Shown: positions 46,560 to 58,479 of the stretch, piece by piece
Layout: the number at the start of each line of letters is the position of its first letter
Position numbering within the stretch: position 1 is the first letter of the stretch
NCBI GenBank assembly: GCA_029783825.1
Contig: JAREIK010002450.1
Span: 3,713,022 to 3,777,021, forward strand
Source of the DNA: Sapria himalayana
Lineage: Eukaryota; Streptophyta; Magnoliopsida; Malpighiales; Rafflesiaceae
Length of the DNA stretch: 64,000 nucleotides
Direction: 5' to 3'
Made by a program: the position numbers and the translations under genes
Notes under the pieces: generated by a model
The model's database searches: none
What the model was told of the DNA's origin: nothing
The model's input: the letters and a program-made list of their open reading frames with translations, nothing else

Positions 46560-47100
46560 TCATGACAATTCATCTTATAGATATCTCACTGCTCATTATG
46601 TAGATTCTAAATAGATACTAAATAAAAATATATTAAGATGCACATTGATTTTCTATACTCGTGATGGCTCAGTCATTTATGAGTGTATGATGAGAATCTT
46701 TAGATAATATAATATTCAAAATAAAATATATAATATCATATTTGATAATATTTTTAATAATGGAGTAGCGATTAATATGTTTATTAGGATTATTAGATTA
46801 AATCATTATAAGAGATTTTTCATATAAGATGCTTGTGTTACATCATTAATTTCATAGTATAAATTAGGATGAAGGTTATTTTTTATTCTTAAGAAAATAT
46901 ATGTAACTTATTAAAATTTCTTTGTACACTGCATAGATAATAAAAGTTTGATAATATCTGTTTGTCTGAGTCAAAAGAAGAAATTTTAATTGGATGTAAA
47001 CTATTGTTATAATTATACATGACTGATATTGGAATTATATGTTAGATACGAATACATAATATTTGACTATGTCAATAATAAAAATGATAAACTTATTATA

Positions 47101-50100
47101 TGCCAGCACGAGGCATGGCACGGTTCAGTCGTGCCTGGGCCGGCCCGGCATGTTTTTAAACCGTGCCCGGGCCCGTGCCGTGCCCGGGTTAGGAACTGCC
47201 CGTGGCGTGCCGTGGCACGGGACACGGGTTCGTCCCGTGCTGGTTCACGTGTGGGCGTGAGTGAGTGACCCGTTCCCCCCCTCGGTAAAAAGACCGCGGG
47301 TCGGGTCTGATTGGACCCGACCCGCGGTCCCGACTGCCGAGCCCCGACGGGCTTAGACCCGACCAATCCCAACGGCCAAAAAAAAAAATTCAAACTTTAC
47401 AGATTTTCAGCCGTTGGATTCACCTCCAATGGCTAGGGGGTAGAATCCAACGGCTGAAGTGATTCTGCCCCTTAAAATTATATTAAAGATTCAAAAAATT
47501 AATAAAAAAATTTCTTTTTTTATAAAAAATTAATTTCTTTAGTCTATAAATTCTACCCCCCTTCCTATAACATTTATGTTTTTCAATAACATATCTTCTC
47601 TCAAAATTTTATCTCTCACATAAATCGTGCATCTCTCTCTCGGGCCTCGGGATTTTGATTTCGACTTGGATTTTCGTGAAATTCTACTTGAGTTTTGAAC
47701 ATCAGAGCTTCCTGCGGTGCACCTTGCACGTGACTGATCTCATTGTTTTTATCGGGTAATTTATTTTATGTTTTTTTTTACTCTCTCTCTAAAGCTTCTC
47801 TCTCTAGAAAAACATAGGAAAAAAAACATAAAAAATGACAAATACACATGACACGTATTTAAATTTGGAAAATGAAAATGTTAGTGTTACATAGACGTCT
47901 GCGGCTGCTGAAACTTTGGTTTCTCCTGCCGTCTCAACCCAAAGTTCTAAAAAACAAAAAACTATGAGGACTTCTGTAGTTTGGACACATTTTAAAATCA
48001 TAACACAAGTAAATGTTAGGGGTGAGGAACTTGAAATGACACAGTGCAAATATTGTATGAGACTTTTAACATGCAAGAGTACATGTGGGACTGGGCACCT
48101 TAAGAGGCATGCCGAAGTATGCACCAAAAAATATGGACCCTTAGATCCTAGGCAAACCCAACTTGGCACTATATTTTTTGAGACTGGATCGAGTTCAGTC
48201 TCAAAGTTTACTCCCTTCGTATACTCCAGCGAGTTGGGTAGGGACGGCATGGCCAGGCTCATTACATTGATGGGTCTTCCGATCAGATTTTCGGAAGATC
48301 CGAGGGTAGTGCGCATCATGCAGACTTATTTTCAGCCATCATATCGTATTATTCCTAGGTCCACATCTAGGAGTGACATGCTAAAGATATATAAGTTAGA
48401 AAAACAAAAAATAATTAAGGAATTTTTGGCATATAGTGGAGTGGTGTCCGTGACGTCCGATATATGGACATGTCACGATGATTCTTCTTATGCATGTCTC
48501 ACGAGTTATTATGTAGATTCTAACTGGACAATCAATAAAAAAATATTAGGATTCACTGAGATTCTTCATCCTCATGATGACCCGGCCATTTTTTAGTGTA
48601 TGATGAAAATATTTAGGGAATATAAAATTCAAAATAAAATTTTTAGTGTCACTTTCGATAATGCTGCGAATAATGGAGTAACGATCAATATGTTTGTTAG
48701 GAATATTAGAGACGCACCATTAGGAGAGATCTTTCATGTCAGATGCATGTGTCATGTGATTAACCTGATAGTTCAAGTGGGTATGAAGGTGTGTTCCCCC
48801 GCGTTGGAAAATATACGCATTGCACTCAAGTATATTCGCACTCCTCGCAGACAACAAGAGTTTGTTACTCTTTGTTTGTCTGCGAATCTTAAGATGAAGA
48901 AATTCCAATCGGATGTGAGACATCGTTGGAATTACACGTACCTGATGTTGGAATCATGTGTTGGATACGAACACTTGATATCCGACTACGTCAATAGTAA
49001 GAGTGACGAACTTATTATTGATGACACTGACTGGGCTTCAGGAATTTCATTTATGAAATTCCTGAAGATATTTTATGACACGACGAACATGTGTTTGTCG
49101 GTTTATATGCCCACCACTTGCATTGCACTCCGGTGCATATGCAACATTAATAACATGTTTAGGAAGTATCAAGCTGACCCGACGCTTAGCCATATGATTG
49201 CAGAGATGGAGACCAAGTACTTGAAGTACTAGTCAAGCGTTCCATCTTTTTATTGTCTCACTGCAAGCATCGACCCTAGGGCTAAGGTGGAAGGGGTAGA
49301 AAATACCCTGGCTTTCATTTCCTCATGTATGAACCTGGAAGAGCCACCTGAAGGGTTCATTCACGAGAAATTGACTGACACATTCACATACTACGATACT
49401 AGGTATGGTGGTGGTGGTGGTGGTGAGATTGTGATTACGGACATTGATACCTTGTTCGGAGATGACGATTATTCCATTAACCTAGCGAGTGGGAAACGTA
49501 GGGGTGGACCATCACATAGGAGTGAGCTGTCTCGGTACTTAGATACCGATTACTGCTCAATCCTATCACATTCTGATAATAAAAATCTTGATTTATTACA
49601 GTGGTGGAAATCATATGAGTCCACCTATCCCGTGTTATCTAGGATGGCACGGGATCTACTGACTCCTCCGGTGTCGAGCATAGCATCGGAGTCTGCTTTT
49701 TCTGTTGCAGTGAACGTGATTTCGGATAGGAGATCGAGATTATGTCCAGATATGTTTGAGGCCTTGGCATGTTTGAAGGATTGGGAGGAATCGAGGTTTA
49801 GCATTCATGATCGTACTGAAGCTGGGACTAGGATAGGCACTGCAGTCGCATCCACATCTACTACGATGGCGGAGGAGCTGATTGCCGATGATGATGATCC
49901 ATATGATACTGATCTTGATGTTGCGGCTGATGATTCTCATGATATGCCGCTTGACGATTGATGCTGATCTGCTGTTTTTTTTTGATGTTTTTTTATTCAT
50001 TGTATTTATACGCTTTGTTTGTACGTTGTGTTGAAACTTATACTTGTTATGTTCGGACAATCGGTTTCAAATGCATTATTAGTAATTTTTCATTTTTGTA

Positions 50101-50697
50101 GTTTAGTTTTTTTTTTAATTTTAATTTTTACTAACATAATGTATTGATTTATTTTTTTTACGATTTAAATTTTATTTTAAAAATTAATAACTTTAATTTA
50201 TAATTAATAAATTATAAATATAAATAAAGTTATACTAAGTTGAATTTGATAAAAAAAATAATTTTCTAAAATTTGTTTTTTTTTAATTTTAATTTTTAAC
50301 ATTTTTAAAAAAAATTATATTTAATAATTAATACTCTACACAGTGTAGACTACACTTAACCTTAAGAAATAAAATTTACAATATATAAATTAAAAAAAAA
50401 ACAATATTCTGATTTTAGATTTCTGCCTGTCCGTGCGGCTGCCGGCCTCCCGTCCCGTCCCGGTCCCGCCTGCCTGGCCCTGCCTCTCTCTCACTCTCAG
50501 CCTATGCCGGTATGCCCTGGCCCCTGGCCTGTATGGCCAGGCCGTGCCCGAGCGGGCCTGGCACGGCACGGCCCGCCGTGCCTATGGGCCGTGCCGGGCC
50601 CACCTTTATTTAAACCGTGCCATGCCGGGCATGGTAGCACGATCTTGCTGGTTAAAAACAGGCCGGACCGTGCTGGGCCGGCCCGTTTGACACCTCT
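47101..50697 (+). mobile_element. hAT element (hAT-C), nearly complete, about 3.6 kb
   Basis: Terminal regions are strongly GC-rich against an AT-rich background, with GGGCCGGCCCGGCA near the left end and its inverse, TGCTGGGCCGGCCCG, near the right. The right end finishes TTTGACACCTCTA. The matching AGAGGTGTCAAA is not visible at the left, where the element appears to start at about TGCCAGCACG, so the left TIR is lost or rearranged. It contains one transposase gene. It is the least decayed of the hAT copies here and is inserted in hAT-B. Confidence 0.78.
47835..49961 (+). pseudogene. hAT transposase (BED finger, DDE core, hATC domain) with three in-frame TAG stops
   Basis: The transposase binds element ends and catalyses cut-and-paste movement. 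One frame runs 709 codons from the ATG at 47835 to TGA at 49961, with no frameshift. It is broken only by TAG at 47892, 48594 and 49230. The BED zinc finger is CKYCMRLLTC..GTGHLKRH near residues 70-95. The catalytic Asp is in VTSDIWT (48459-48461) and the second in VTFDNAANN (48657-48659). The Glu is in SIASESAFS (49689-49691). The hATC dimerisation region reads LLQWWKSYESTYPVLSRMAR and DRRSRLCPDMFEAL. A GGT run gives six glycines near 49405. At the first stop hAT-B reads TGG, at the second GAG, and hAT-A reads CAA at the third, so the ancestral codons were sense. Not functional as read. Confidence 0.88.
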
Positions 50698-52222
50698 AAT
50701 TGGACTACATGAATTTTATCTATGAAATTCTATGAAGTTTTTATATTTACGACAAATACGTGTTTGTCAGTTTATACTTACACTATTTGCATTGCACATA
50801 GGTGTATATATAATATTAATAGTATGTTTATGTAGTTTAGAAATTACACAATATTTAGCGATATAGTTGTAGAGATGAAAATCAAATATTTAAAGTATTA
50901 GTTCACCATTTTATTTATTTATTATCTAGCTGCCTGCATGGATCATAGGATTAAGTTGAAAGGGATAAAGAATATTTTAACATACATATCCTCATGCATT
51001 AATTAGGAAGATCAACCTAAAGAGTTTTTACACGGAAAATTTACTGAGCTATTGGTATACTATGATTCTAGGAATTGTAGTAGTAATAGTAAGGCTTTGA
51101 GTACGGACATGAATATTATATTCGGTGATGATTTTTTGATTCTCTTAGCGAAAAAAAATAAAGTGGTGGACCATATAATATGAGTAAATTATCTCAGTTT
51201 TTAGATACTGATTACTGTTCAATTCTATCACATATCAATAATAAAAATCTTAATATTTTACAGTGATTGAAATCATAAGTTTACTTATCTTATACTGTCT
51301 AAGATGACACATGATCTTCTAACTCTTACGGTGTTGAGCATATTATTGGATTCTATATTTTCGGTTGTAGTTAATGTGATTTTAAATTGGAGATTCAGAT
51401 TATAATTAAATATTTTCGAGATATTAGCTTGTATAAAGGATGTGGAGGATTCAAACTTGGACATTTAGGATTGTGCTGCAAGAGCAAAGGAGTTAGTTAC
51501 TGATTATGATTCGTGAGATATTGATTATAATTGATAACATAGATTGAGCCTATCGTACTACATACGGTCTACTGCTAGTGGTAATGATACTATAATATGC
51601 TGACTGCTGATGAGATTTATTTTTTTTAGATTTTTTTAAATTTTTTTATCATTTGTGATTTGACTTTGAGGTTGAGCTTGCTCTTTTTTTATTATTATGT
51701 TATTTTTTTTTCAGATAGTTACACGAATTATTTTTAATTTTAATATTTATAAGTTTTTGTTTACCTTTAAATTGATGTATTGATTTTTATCTTATAAAAA
51801 TTTAATTTTGCTTTGTTATTTTATAATTTGTATATCTTTTTAGTTGTTAGTTGTTAGTTATGCCTTTCGATGTATTAATGTAAATTTTGTTTTTTATTTT
51901 ATTAATTTAATTATATATATAATATTTAATTAATTATTTAATTTTATATTAAAATTTATAAATTTTCTTATTTTAGAATTTTGTGATGATATAATTTATA
52001 ACTGGCCGAAACCGCCCGAACCAGGTCCATCCCGGCCCAAATTAAGCATGGTCCAAGCTGAACCAGGCCTGAACCAACATGTGCATGCACAACCTGGCCC
52101 AAACCTGGTACTAGTTGTGCCAATGGGCCGTGCCTGGTTGAGACTTCATAAAGTCAATCTGTACCATGCATTGGCACATTCACTATATCGAGTCGTGCCA
52201 AGCATAACCTGGTTGACACTTA

Positions 52223-52329
52223 TAGCAGAAATCCTAGTTGGATTTTGACAAAATTTAAAAAAATATCATAAAATCCTAATTTGGTTTTACATAAATTAAG
52301 TTTTGATCATTTATTTTTGGAGGAATAAA
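52223..52329. other. AT-rich spacer
   Basis: Nothing recognised between the hAT-B right end and the copia fragment. Confidence 0.35.
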
Positions 52330-53110
52330 TATGAATTATTATAGTTGAGGTAGATGTTGGAGACTATCAACTTGGGTACATATTGTAAAAAGATAGATCA
52401 TACCAAAGATAATTATTGGATATTATTTTTGGAAAAGAGACTAATAGATTTTCATAGTAGTGAGAAAGATATGCTAATTATCGATGCTATTAAGCAATCC
52501 TCATAGAGTTTATTTATCATTATAATTATTAGTGGATAGTTTATAAATTTCTTTCTCTAAGGTAATAATATATCATTTTCTTCTTTCAAATATTGTCATT
52601 ACTAGTAATCATCATATTCGACTTATTTTTTTTTTATTCTCAAAATATTATCGTAGCCAATAATAAATATTTTAAAGTTATTAGATAAAATATTATTTCC
52701 TTTTGATATTTATTACTTTTTCATGTAATATTTATATGTGGTTGTTTTGTTAGTTTATTATTCGTGAGTTATATTTTCAGACAACTTAATTCTAATTATA
52801 TCTTTATTTTTACTGATATTTATTTTTTGAGTTTAGAGGTTAAGCACATCTTCGTTTGGATTGAGTATGGTGGATTATTTTTTCTTCAATAATAAGATTT
52901 ATTTCTAGATGCTTGAGTGTTTTAGGCTAGCTACTTGTGTATTCTAAGCTTGATCACTTATTATTGGTTAAGATCAAGTTGAGAATATTTTATTTTAGTC
53001 TTTAGTCTATTTTTATCCTAGAGTTAGAGATATGTTAGTTTGAAAAGCTTACCAAAACTTATTATATTACATGCTAGTTTGATTCGAGTAGTAAAATTTG
53101 GTCATTTGTT
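52330..53110 (+). pseudogene. Decayed copia gag zinc knuckle to GAG-pre-integrase
   Basis: GTYCKKIDHTKDNYWILFLEK near 52372-52436 closely parallels the remnant at 725-790. Near 52930-53070 a shifted frame gives SLITIG..IKLRIF, then LEICQFEKLTKTYY, the copia CEVCQLGKHTR segment. Broken by stops; same family as the fragment at 660-1620. Confidence 0.6.
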
Positions 53111-54204
53111 AGTTTTTTTTTTTGAATGTATTTCATTAGGTATCATGATTTTATTAAATGTTGCAACATCATTGGTTGAGATTTTTTTTAGTTTCATGAT
53201 TTTGAAATTTATTATGACATCTTCATCGAATATCATGATTTTAGAAAATATCATAATATCATCTATTTTTCTTTATAGTAAAACGAGGTCACCAATGTCG
53301 TGACATCTCTTTCTATAACCATTTCTTTCTTAGTGATTCATTCATTGCGATTGTAATTTTTTCTAATTTCGTGATTTCAAATAGCATGTCAACCTCATTA
53401 TCTCTTTCAGATCTTTATTAATACTGTCACAACTTTGTCTTTTTTATTAAATACATCTTTGATCAGTAGTGAGATTTCTTTCAATTATATTTTTTCTATC
53501 ATTTCAAGAGTCCTTGCATTGGTTTCTATGTGATCATCACATGGAAATCTAAGTCCATCAAGATTATTTATCGCAAATTTATAACAAATTGTCTTTTTTT
53601 TTTCTGTTACGATTTTGAGAAATTTCATGATATTATAACATGTCTTCTTCAAGGTATATTATTATTTTTTCTTTTTCTAGTGTTAGGTGTTGTGACTTGA
53701 ATGGAGTTGCTACATATTTTTTATGGTTGTGATTGAGAGATTGTGCATTTGGTGTTGCAACTGTAAATTATGAATTTGCAACCTGAATGAAATTGCTACC
53801 TAGTATTTTGGTGTTATGCATTGAATGAAGTCAATATTATGTATTCGATATTGCAACATGAATTTTTATGTTGCAACTCAAATGAAGATGAAATAATATA
53901 CTTTAATGTTATGATTTAAATGAAGTTAAAATTATTTGTTCAGTGTTATGATCTGAAGTGTAAAATTGTGATGTTCTTTGTTGTTTTGACTTGAATGAAA
54001 TTAAGAGTTGAATTGAGTTACAACATTTTTTGTGTTATTAAGAAGGGATAATTTAAAAATTTAAGTTGTGACAATGTCTTTAGTTTTGTAACATGGAAAT
54101 TGGATATTATGACTTATATCTTAAGTTTAGAGAGATTTTTTGTTTTTATTTAAGTAATTTATAAATTTAATAGATCCTAAGGAAATAGAAAAAGAATAAC
54201 ATTG
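53111..54204. repeat. Degenerate short-period repetitive region
   Basis: Variants of two phrases recur irregularly every 40-60 bp: TATCATGATTTT..AAAT..ATAACATC in the first half, and GTTGCAACTTGAATGAAGTT in the second. The period is not constant and copies are diverged. No frame is open beyond about 90 codons. Similar phrases occur at 57.4-57.5 kb and 59.2 kb. Confidence 0.5.
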
Positions 54205-55280
54205 TGATATACTGTAAGAATCTTGGAGTATAGTGAAAATTTTTCTTATAATTATGTTTTCTCACTTCACTCCTCCCAATAGTTTCTCTTGGGCATGAAA
54301 ATTTGTTTCTTTTCTTTTTTTGAGAGCCTAAATTATATCTCTTAGATACGTGTGAATCTTTGTAATTGATATTGAGGTATATTCAATATCATTCATGACC
54401 TATAATCTGGTATTGAAGTATGTCTGTGAACTAGATTTGCTATCATAACCATATTGGTAAAGTGTCTGGATATGATCCTCTTCTGGATATTTTATATCAA
54501 AACTTAGTTGAGACTTATCTTTCAGTATCAAAGTGTCGTACGATTGTTGGCTAGGTTAAGAATTCTAAGATTTAATATTAGAACTCAAGGTTACATAGTC
54601 TAATTTTAAGTATGAATTGAGAATAACAAATGCAACGACGTCTAGGGTTGTGATCTATAAGTTTTTAGGGAAGAAGTTTGATTCCTAGAAATTAAAGATG
54701 GATGATCTATGGTTGACAAAGATTACTGGGGTCTATCTTGATGACCTAAAATCAACTGTAAGTGATTAGACTCTAAAGATATAATTACTTGAGATTCTCA
54801 AATGAGATACGTTGGACTAGAGAGCATGAGACTTGATTTCATTGTGTTTGAAAAATGAGGTTTTATTGAATATTTCTAGTAAGAGAATGATAAAAGATTT
54901 AGAAAAAAAATATGAGATATTTTATCAAAGCAAATTATTAGTCAACAAGTTTTTTTTTGAGGAATGATGCTATACAGATTACATAGAGATGGTCGGTTTG
55001 TTTTCTTTACACTTAAGTGAATTTCATATACTAACCAACTGATTTTTATATGTTTGTTGTGATATTAGTGATGATAACAAAGTTATTAGCATTTTGTTTC
55101 ACTATTAGTTTTAAGAGATAATTTAATTATCATTATTGGTAGTGGTATAACAGAGTTATCGTATGAGGTATTTGTGTCAATCATATTGTTAGAGCATATA
55201 AGGAGGTAGAATATGAGAAAATACTTGAAGATGATTTTATTTGTGAAGGAGAAGATCAAAAAGAAAAGTGAATAGTGATA
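54205..55280 (+). pseudogene. Copia primer-site remnant and decayed gag
   Basis: CAGTATCAAAGTG at about 54523 is a mutated primer-binding site. From about 54640 a frame with many stops reads KDYWGLS, FIEYF**END in place of LNVSGES, SKQIISQQVFF and MLYRLHRDG. Later come LRDNLIIIIGSGITELSYEVFVSIILLE, IRR*NMRKY and FVKEKIKKKS. This is the UBN2-type gag of another copia lineage, with the WDNLVVAIG and EEMRRK segments recognisable. Ends near 55275. Confidence 0.6.
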
Positions 55281-55369
55281 TAGAAATACTCATCTCCGTG
55301 CATTGATAACAAACTATTAGCATTTTATTCTTAAGATTTGGTATTGGAGATTGGTTGAGACTAGTCATT

Positions 55370-55381
55370 TAGTATCAGAGC
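55370..55381 (+). other. Second primer-binding-site-like sequence
   Basis: TAGTATCAGAGC differs by one base from the Met-tRNA site. It is followed by TTGTTTGGTTGTTGTCTAGGTT, like the sequence after the site at 54523 (..GATTGTTGGCTAGGTT). It marks the start of a second, otherwise unrecognised element copy. Confidence 0.5.
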
Positions 55382-57400
55382 TTGTTTGGTTGTTGTCTAG
55401 GTTCGAAATTCCAACATATGTTTTCTCTTTGTGCGTAAGATCTTCTTAACATTGTGCTGTGTTAGACTTTATTGGTGCATTTTCAACTTGGTTGCCTATT
55501 ATTTTCTAAGTTGAGAATTTTTTGCCCTAAAATTAAGAATATTTTGATCCTATAATAAAATATGAGTTAATTAAGAAAATTTAGTAGAGCTTTATATCCT
55601 ATAGAATAGTTTAGTGAGAAAATTATATTCGATTCAATATATTTTGATGAATGAAGAATTAGTAGTGATACAATTAGAGAGAATTTTATATATTTTAATA
55701 TTTTTTGTTGATGAATTTTCGAGATAACATGAATATATTTAATTTGTGATGAATAAAATAAATAAATTTTTTTTATTTTCTGATATTTTTTTAGAGTTGA
55801 CATATTCTTGGTCTTGAAATATGAATTACCAGCTAACTTATTTGAAATTCTATAAGTCTCACTTTTATATTATTGGGGTTCATTCGAATTGTTTTGTAGA
55901 TCTTTAAGTTGAGAGTCGTGCCTTTAGACTAATGTTGTGATATTGGGTGCTCTTTGAATTTTTTATAAAGCACAAAGTCACGATGATAAAGGATGCTGCA
56001 GCCAAGGTAATTCCTCTCTAAAACTTATAGTCACAACAACAAGAATTCATTCATCGAAAGAATCTCTCTAGAACAAATAGTCATGGCTGCAAGAAGTGCA
56101 CTACTAAAGGATTTCCTCTCTAGAGTACTTGGTTGTGGTGATGGGAATTTTTGTTTAGGACAAATAGATTTCCATTCAATTGAATTTTTTTTTGTTAGTT
56201 TTCAACTTTTTATTCTTTAGCAGGGTGAAGTTTTATTCTCATTAAATTATTAAAAACTCAAATTTGAGCAATTATTTTTTTTTTTAAATTTTATCAAAAC
56301 TTTTCTATTTCATCTACTTATGTTTTGAGAAAGGCTAACACTTTTTATTTCACATTGGTTGATTATTTCCTTTCAAGAAATTAATTTTTTTCTTATTTCA
56401 TTCGAGTCTTCTTTTCACACCCACCAATACCATAGGGGATTTTATGGATATAATTTATATGTATCTTCAAAAGTCTAGTTTTTTTTGGGACGACATAATA
56501 TAATAATCAAGGAAATGTGGATTATATCAACTTAAAATTATCCTACTTAGAAGTCAAGAATTAACTTTTTCAAACTCTTGCTAACAAGGAGGTTGAGAGA
56601 TGGATAGTTGACTGCAAAACAAAACACAAAAAACATAATCAAACTTTGTTTTTTTTCATTAACTCTCCTCTCACTAGGTGTCAAAAGGGACTTGTTGATA
56701 ATTCTCTCGAATTTTTTTTATTATCTATAGATTTTTTGAATATCACTTTGTAATTTGGTTTTGTATTTAGGTTTTTGAAGGTTATATCATCCATAATCCC
56801 ATGCAATCAAAATATTTTATTTATAAATATCTTATCAAAATTTAATTAAATTTCTTCTATGTACTATCTCTTATCTCATATGACTTCAAGGTTGGAGTAA
56901 AATTCTCTCATGAATATCATATTACTCATTTTGATGTGAGTGTAAAATTTATCTCAATTCCACTTCTTAATTGGTGGAAGAAAGTATGGTATTAACTCTT
57001 CAAATTCTCGCTCATTCACAAAATTTTTCTTTATTAGGGTAGATATCATTCATTTCTTTTATCTATTTGTCAAAAACATAGGTTAAAGTGTAGAAATTTG
57101 GGAGAGAGTTTTGGTGATTGTTGGATTTTGTTGTTCCTTTTAGTCTTGTGACTCAATTTAGTTTTAGCTTTTTTTGTCCTAAGCTTAGAAATTATAATTT
57201 TTTTCATTTATTTTTGCTTTGAATCACAAAAATAGCCATCGTGATAGTTTTTAGTTGGTAGTGGATGAAGAAGGTTTTTTTTGGTAAAAATTATAGTTTG
57301 TGGTATTTTATAAAATTATGATTTTAATCATGACCGATAAAAAAATAGTCATGACTTTTGTAGTATTGTAAAATTTTTTAAAAAGTATAGTTACAATAGG
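55382..57400. other. AT-rich DNA, no gene recognised
   Basis: Short related phrases (CTCTCTAGAACAAATAGTCATG, TCTCTAAAACTTATAGTCAC) recur at 56.0-56.15 kb with a period of about 60. No domain or open frame of note. Confidence 0.4.
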
Positions 57401-57545
57401 GTTTGAGTGTCACGACTCAATTTGTCATGAAAAGAAGCCGTGGCTGAATTTGAGTATTGCAACTCAATTTGTCATAAAAGAAGTTGTGATTGAATTTGAA
57501 TATTGCAACTCAATTTGTCATAAAAGAAAATGATGATTGGGTTTG
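57401..57545. repeat. Three-copy minisatellite, 46-47 bp period
   Basis: ACTCAATTTGTCAT begins at 57415, 57462 and 57508. Each is followed by an AAAAGAAG..GTGATTGAATTTGAGTATTGCA variant. Confidence 0.85.
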
Positions 57546-58479
57546 TATGTCATCACTTCTTTCGCTGAATGTGTAAGTGTTTGAGTGGAATGTATACATA
57601 ACAAAATAAAAGAAATGATCAGTACACCAGCATAAGAATAAATCTTGAGTTATCTTTTAAGCAATACTACTTTTTACATTTTTAGGTAAACTAATTTTTT
57701 GATCCCAATTCTCAATCAATAACTTAAGTAATCTATATTATTTTCTTAGTATAATTTTTCTATTTTGCATATCTTCTGAATTTTTTTTTCTATATTAGTT
57801 CATCTATCAAGTTCTTTTCTTTAGGATATTCTTTGATGGATATTGTGTCTTTATTAATTGTCAAAGTGTTGTTGAATGTAGCCTTTTACTAAAGTCGTAA
57901 TTTTTTTAAAGCCATGATATTAACTTTTATTCTCTAAAGTAATTGTGCCTTGATTATGGAATTTGTCATAGCATTCACTTGTATATTCTCCATTTTATCA
58001 AAAGAGATGATTTTCTTCTGTACAATAATCTTGGTTTTTTTTTCCTTCTATCATTCATGTTGATTTATGCTTCATATTTCTCTTCTAGTATATCATCAAT
58101 TAGTAGTGGACTTCCCTTCTCTTATGATTTGTTTAGAGTCTCTAGGGTCCCCTCAATATTTTTTCCATGGTATGCACTTTGGGAATTTGATAGTATTCCC
58201 CATTTCATTTGTAACTTCTAAGTAGCTTGTTTTGGTCATTCTTCTATCATGACTTTGAGAATTTTCATAATTTCAAAATAATTTTTTTTTCTAATTTTTT
58301 TTAATTCAACTTCTATCTTTTTTGGGCAAAATAATGCTCTAAGAAATCTTTTTATCTAAAATTTATATCTTATCATATGATTGTGTATGAGATTATCTAT
58401 TAACTAATAGTTTTATTTATACTCATATAGAATTTTTAGGCTATCTATTTTTTATCTTCATATAAATCAATATATGTTT
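57546..58479. other. AT-rich DNA, possible eroded gypsy interior
   Basis: A 92-codon frame at 57943-58221 on the plus strand is hydrophobic and opposite to the gypsy relic. I treat it as chance. No domain recognised. Confidence 0.35.

Larger units (their letters stand above)
44553..52222 (+). mobile_element. Old hAT element (hAT-B), host of the younger hAT-C
   Basis: The left end is AAAGGTGTCAAATGGG near 44553. The right end is GTTGACACTTATAGC near 52215, its degenerate inverse. Terminal regions of about 300 bp carry the GC-rich family words. The transposase relic occupies about 45540-47100 and resumes at 50700-51530. At the junction the left flank matches DNA before codon 365 of hAT-C (AACTTATTAT) and the right flank matches DNA just after it (TTGGACTACATGAATTTTAT). 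This places hAT-C inside the old transposase gene. It also has an internal duplication at 45704-46559. No 8-bp TSD could be assigned. Confidence 0.75.

Noticed and set aside
47804..48319. A 171-codon minus-strand frame
   Set aside because: Antisense shadow of the hAT transposase N-terminus, with no motif of its own.
54640..55280. Caulimovirus-type viral insertion
   Set aside because: The decayed protein follows copia gag order (UBN2 type). No viral movement protein, coat or RT motif was seen anywhere in the window.
57943..58221. A 92-codon hydrophobic frame that could suggest a membrane protein
   Set aside because: Poly-T-rich DNA encodes Phe, Leu and Ile runs by chance. No conserved pattern, and it is opposite to the gypsy relic.
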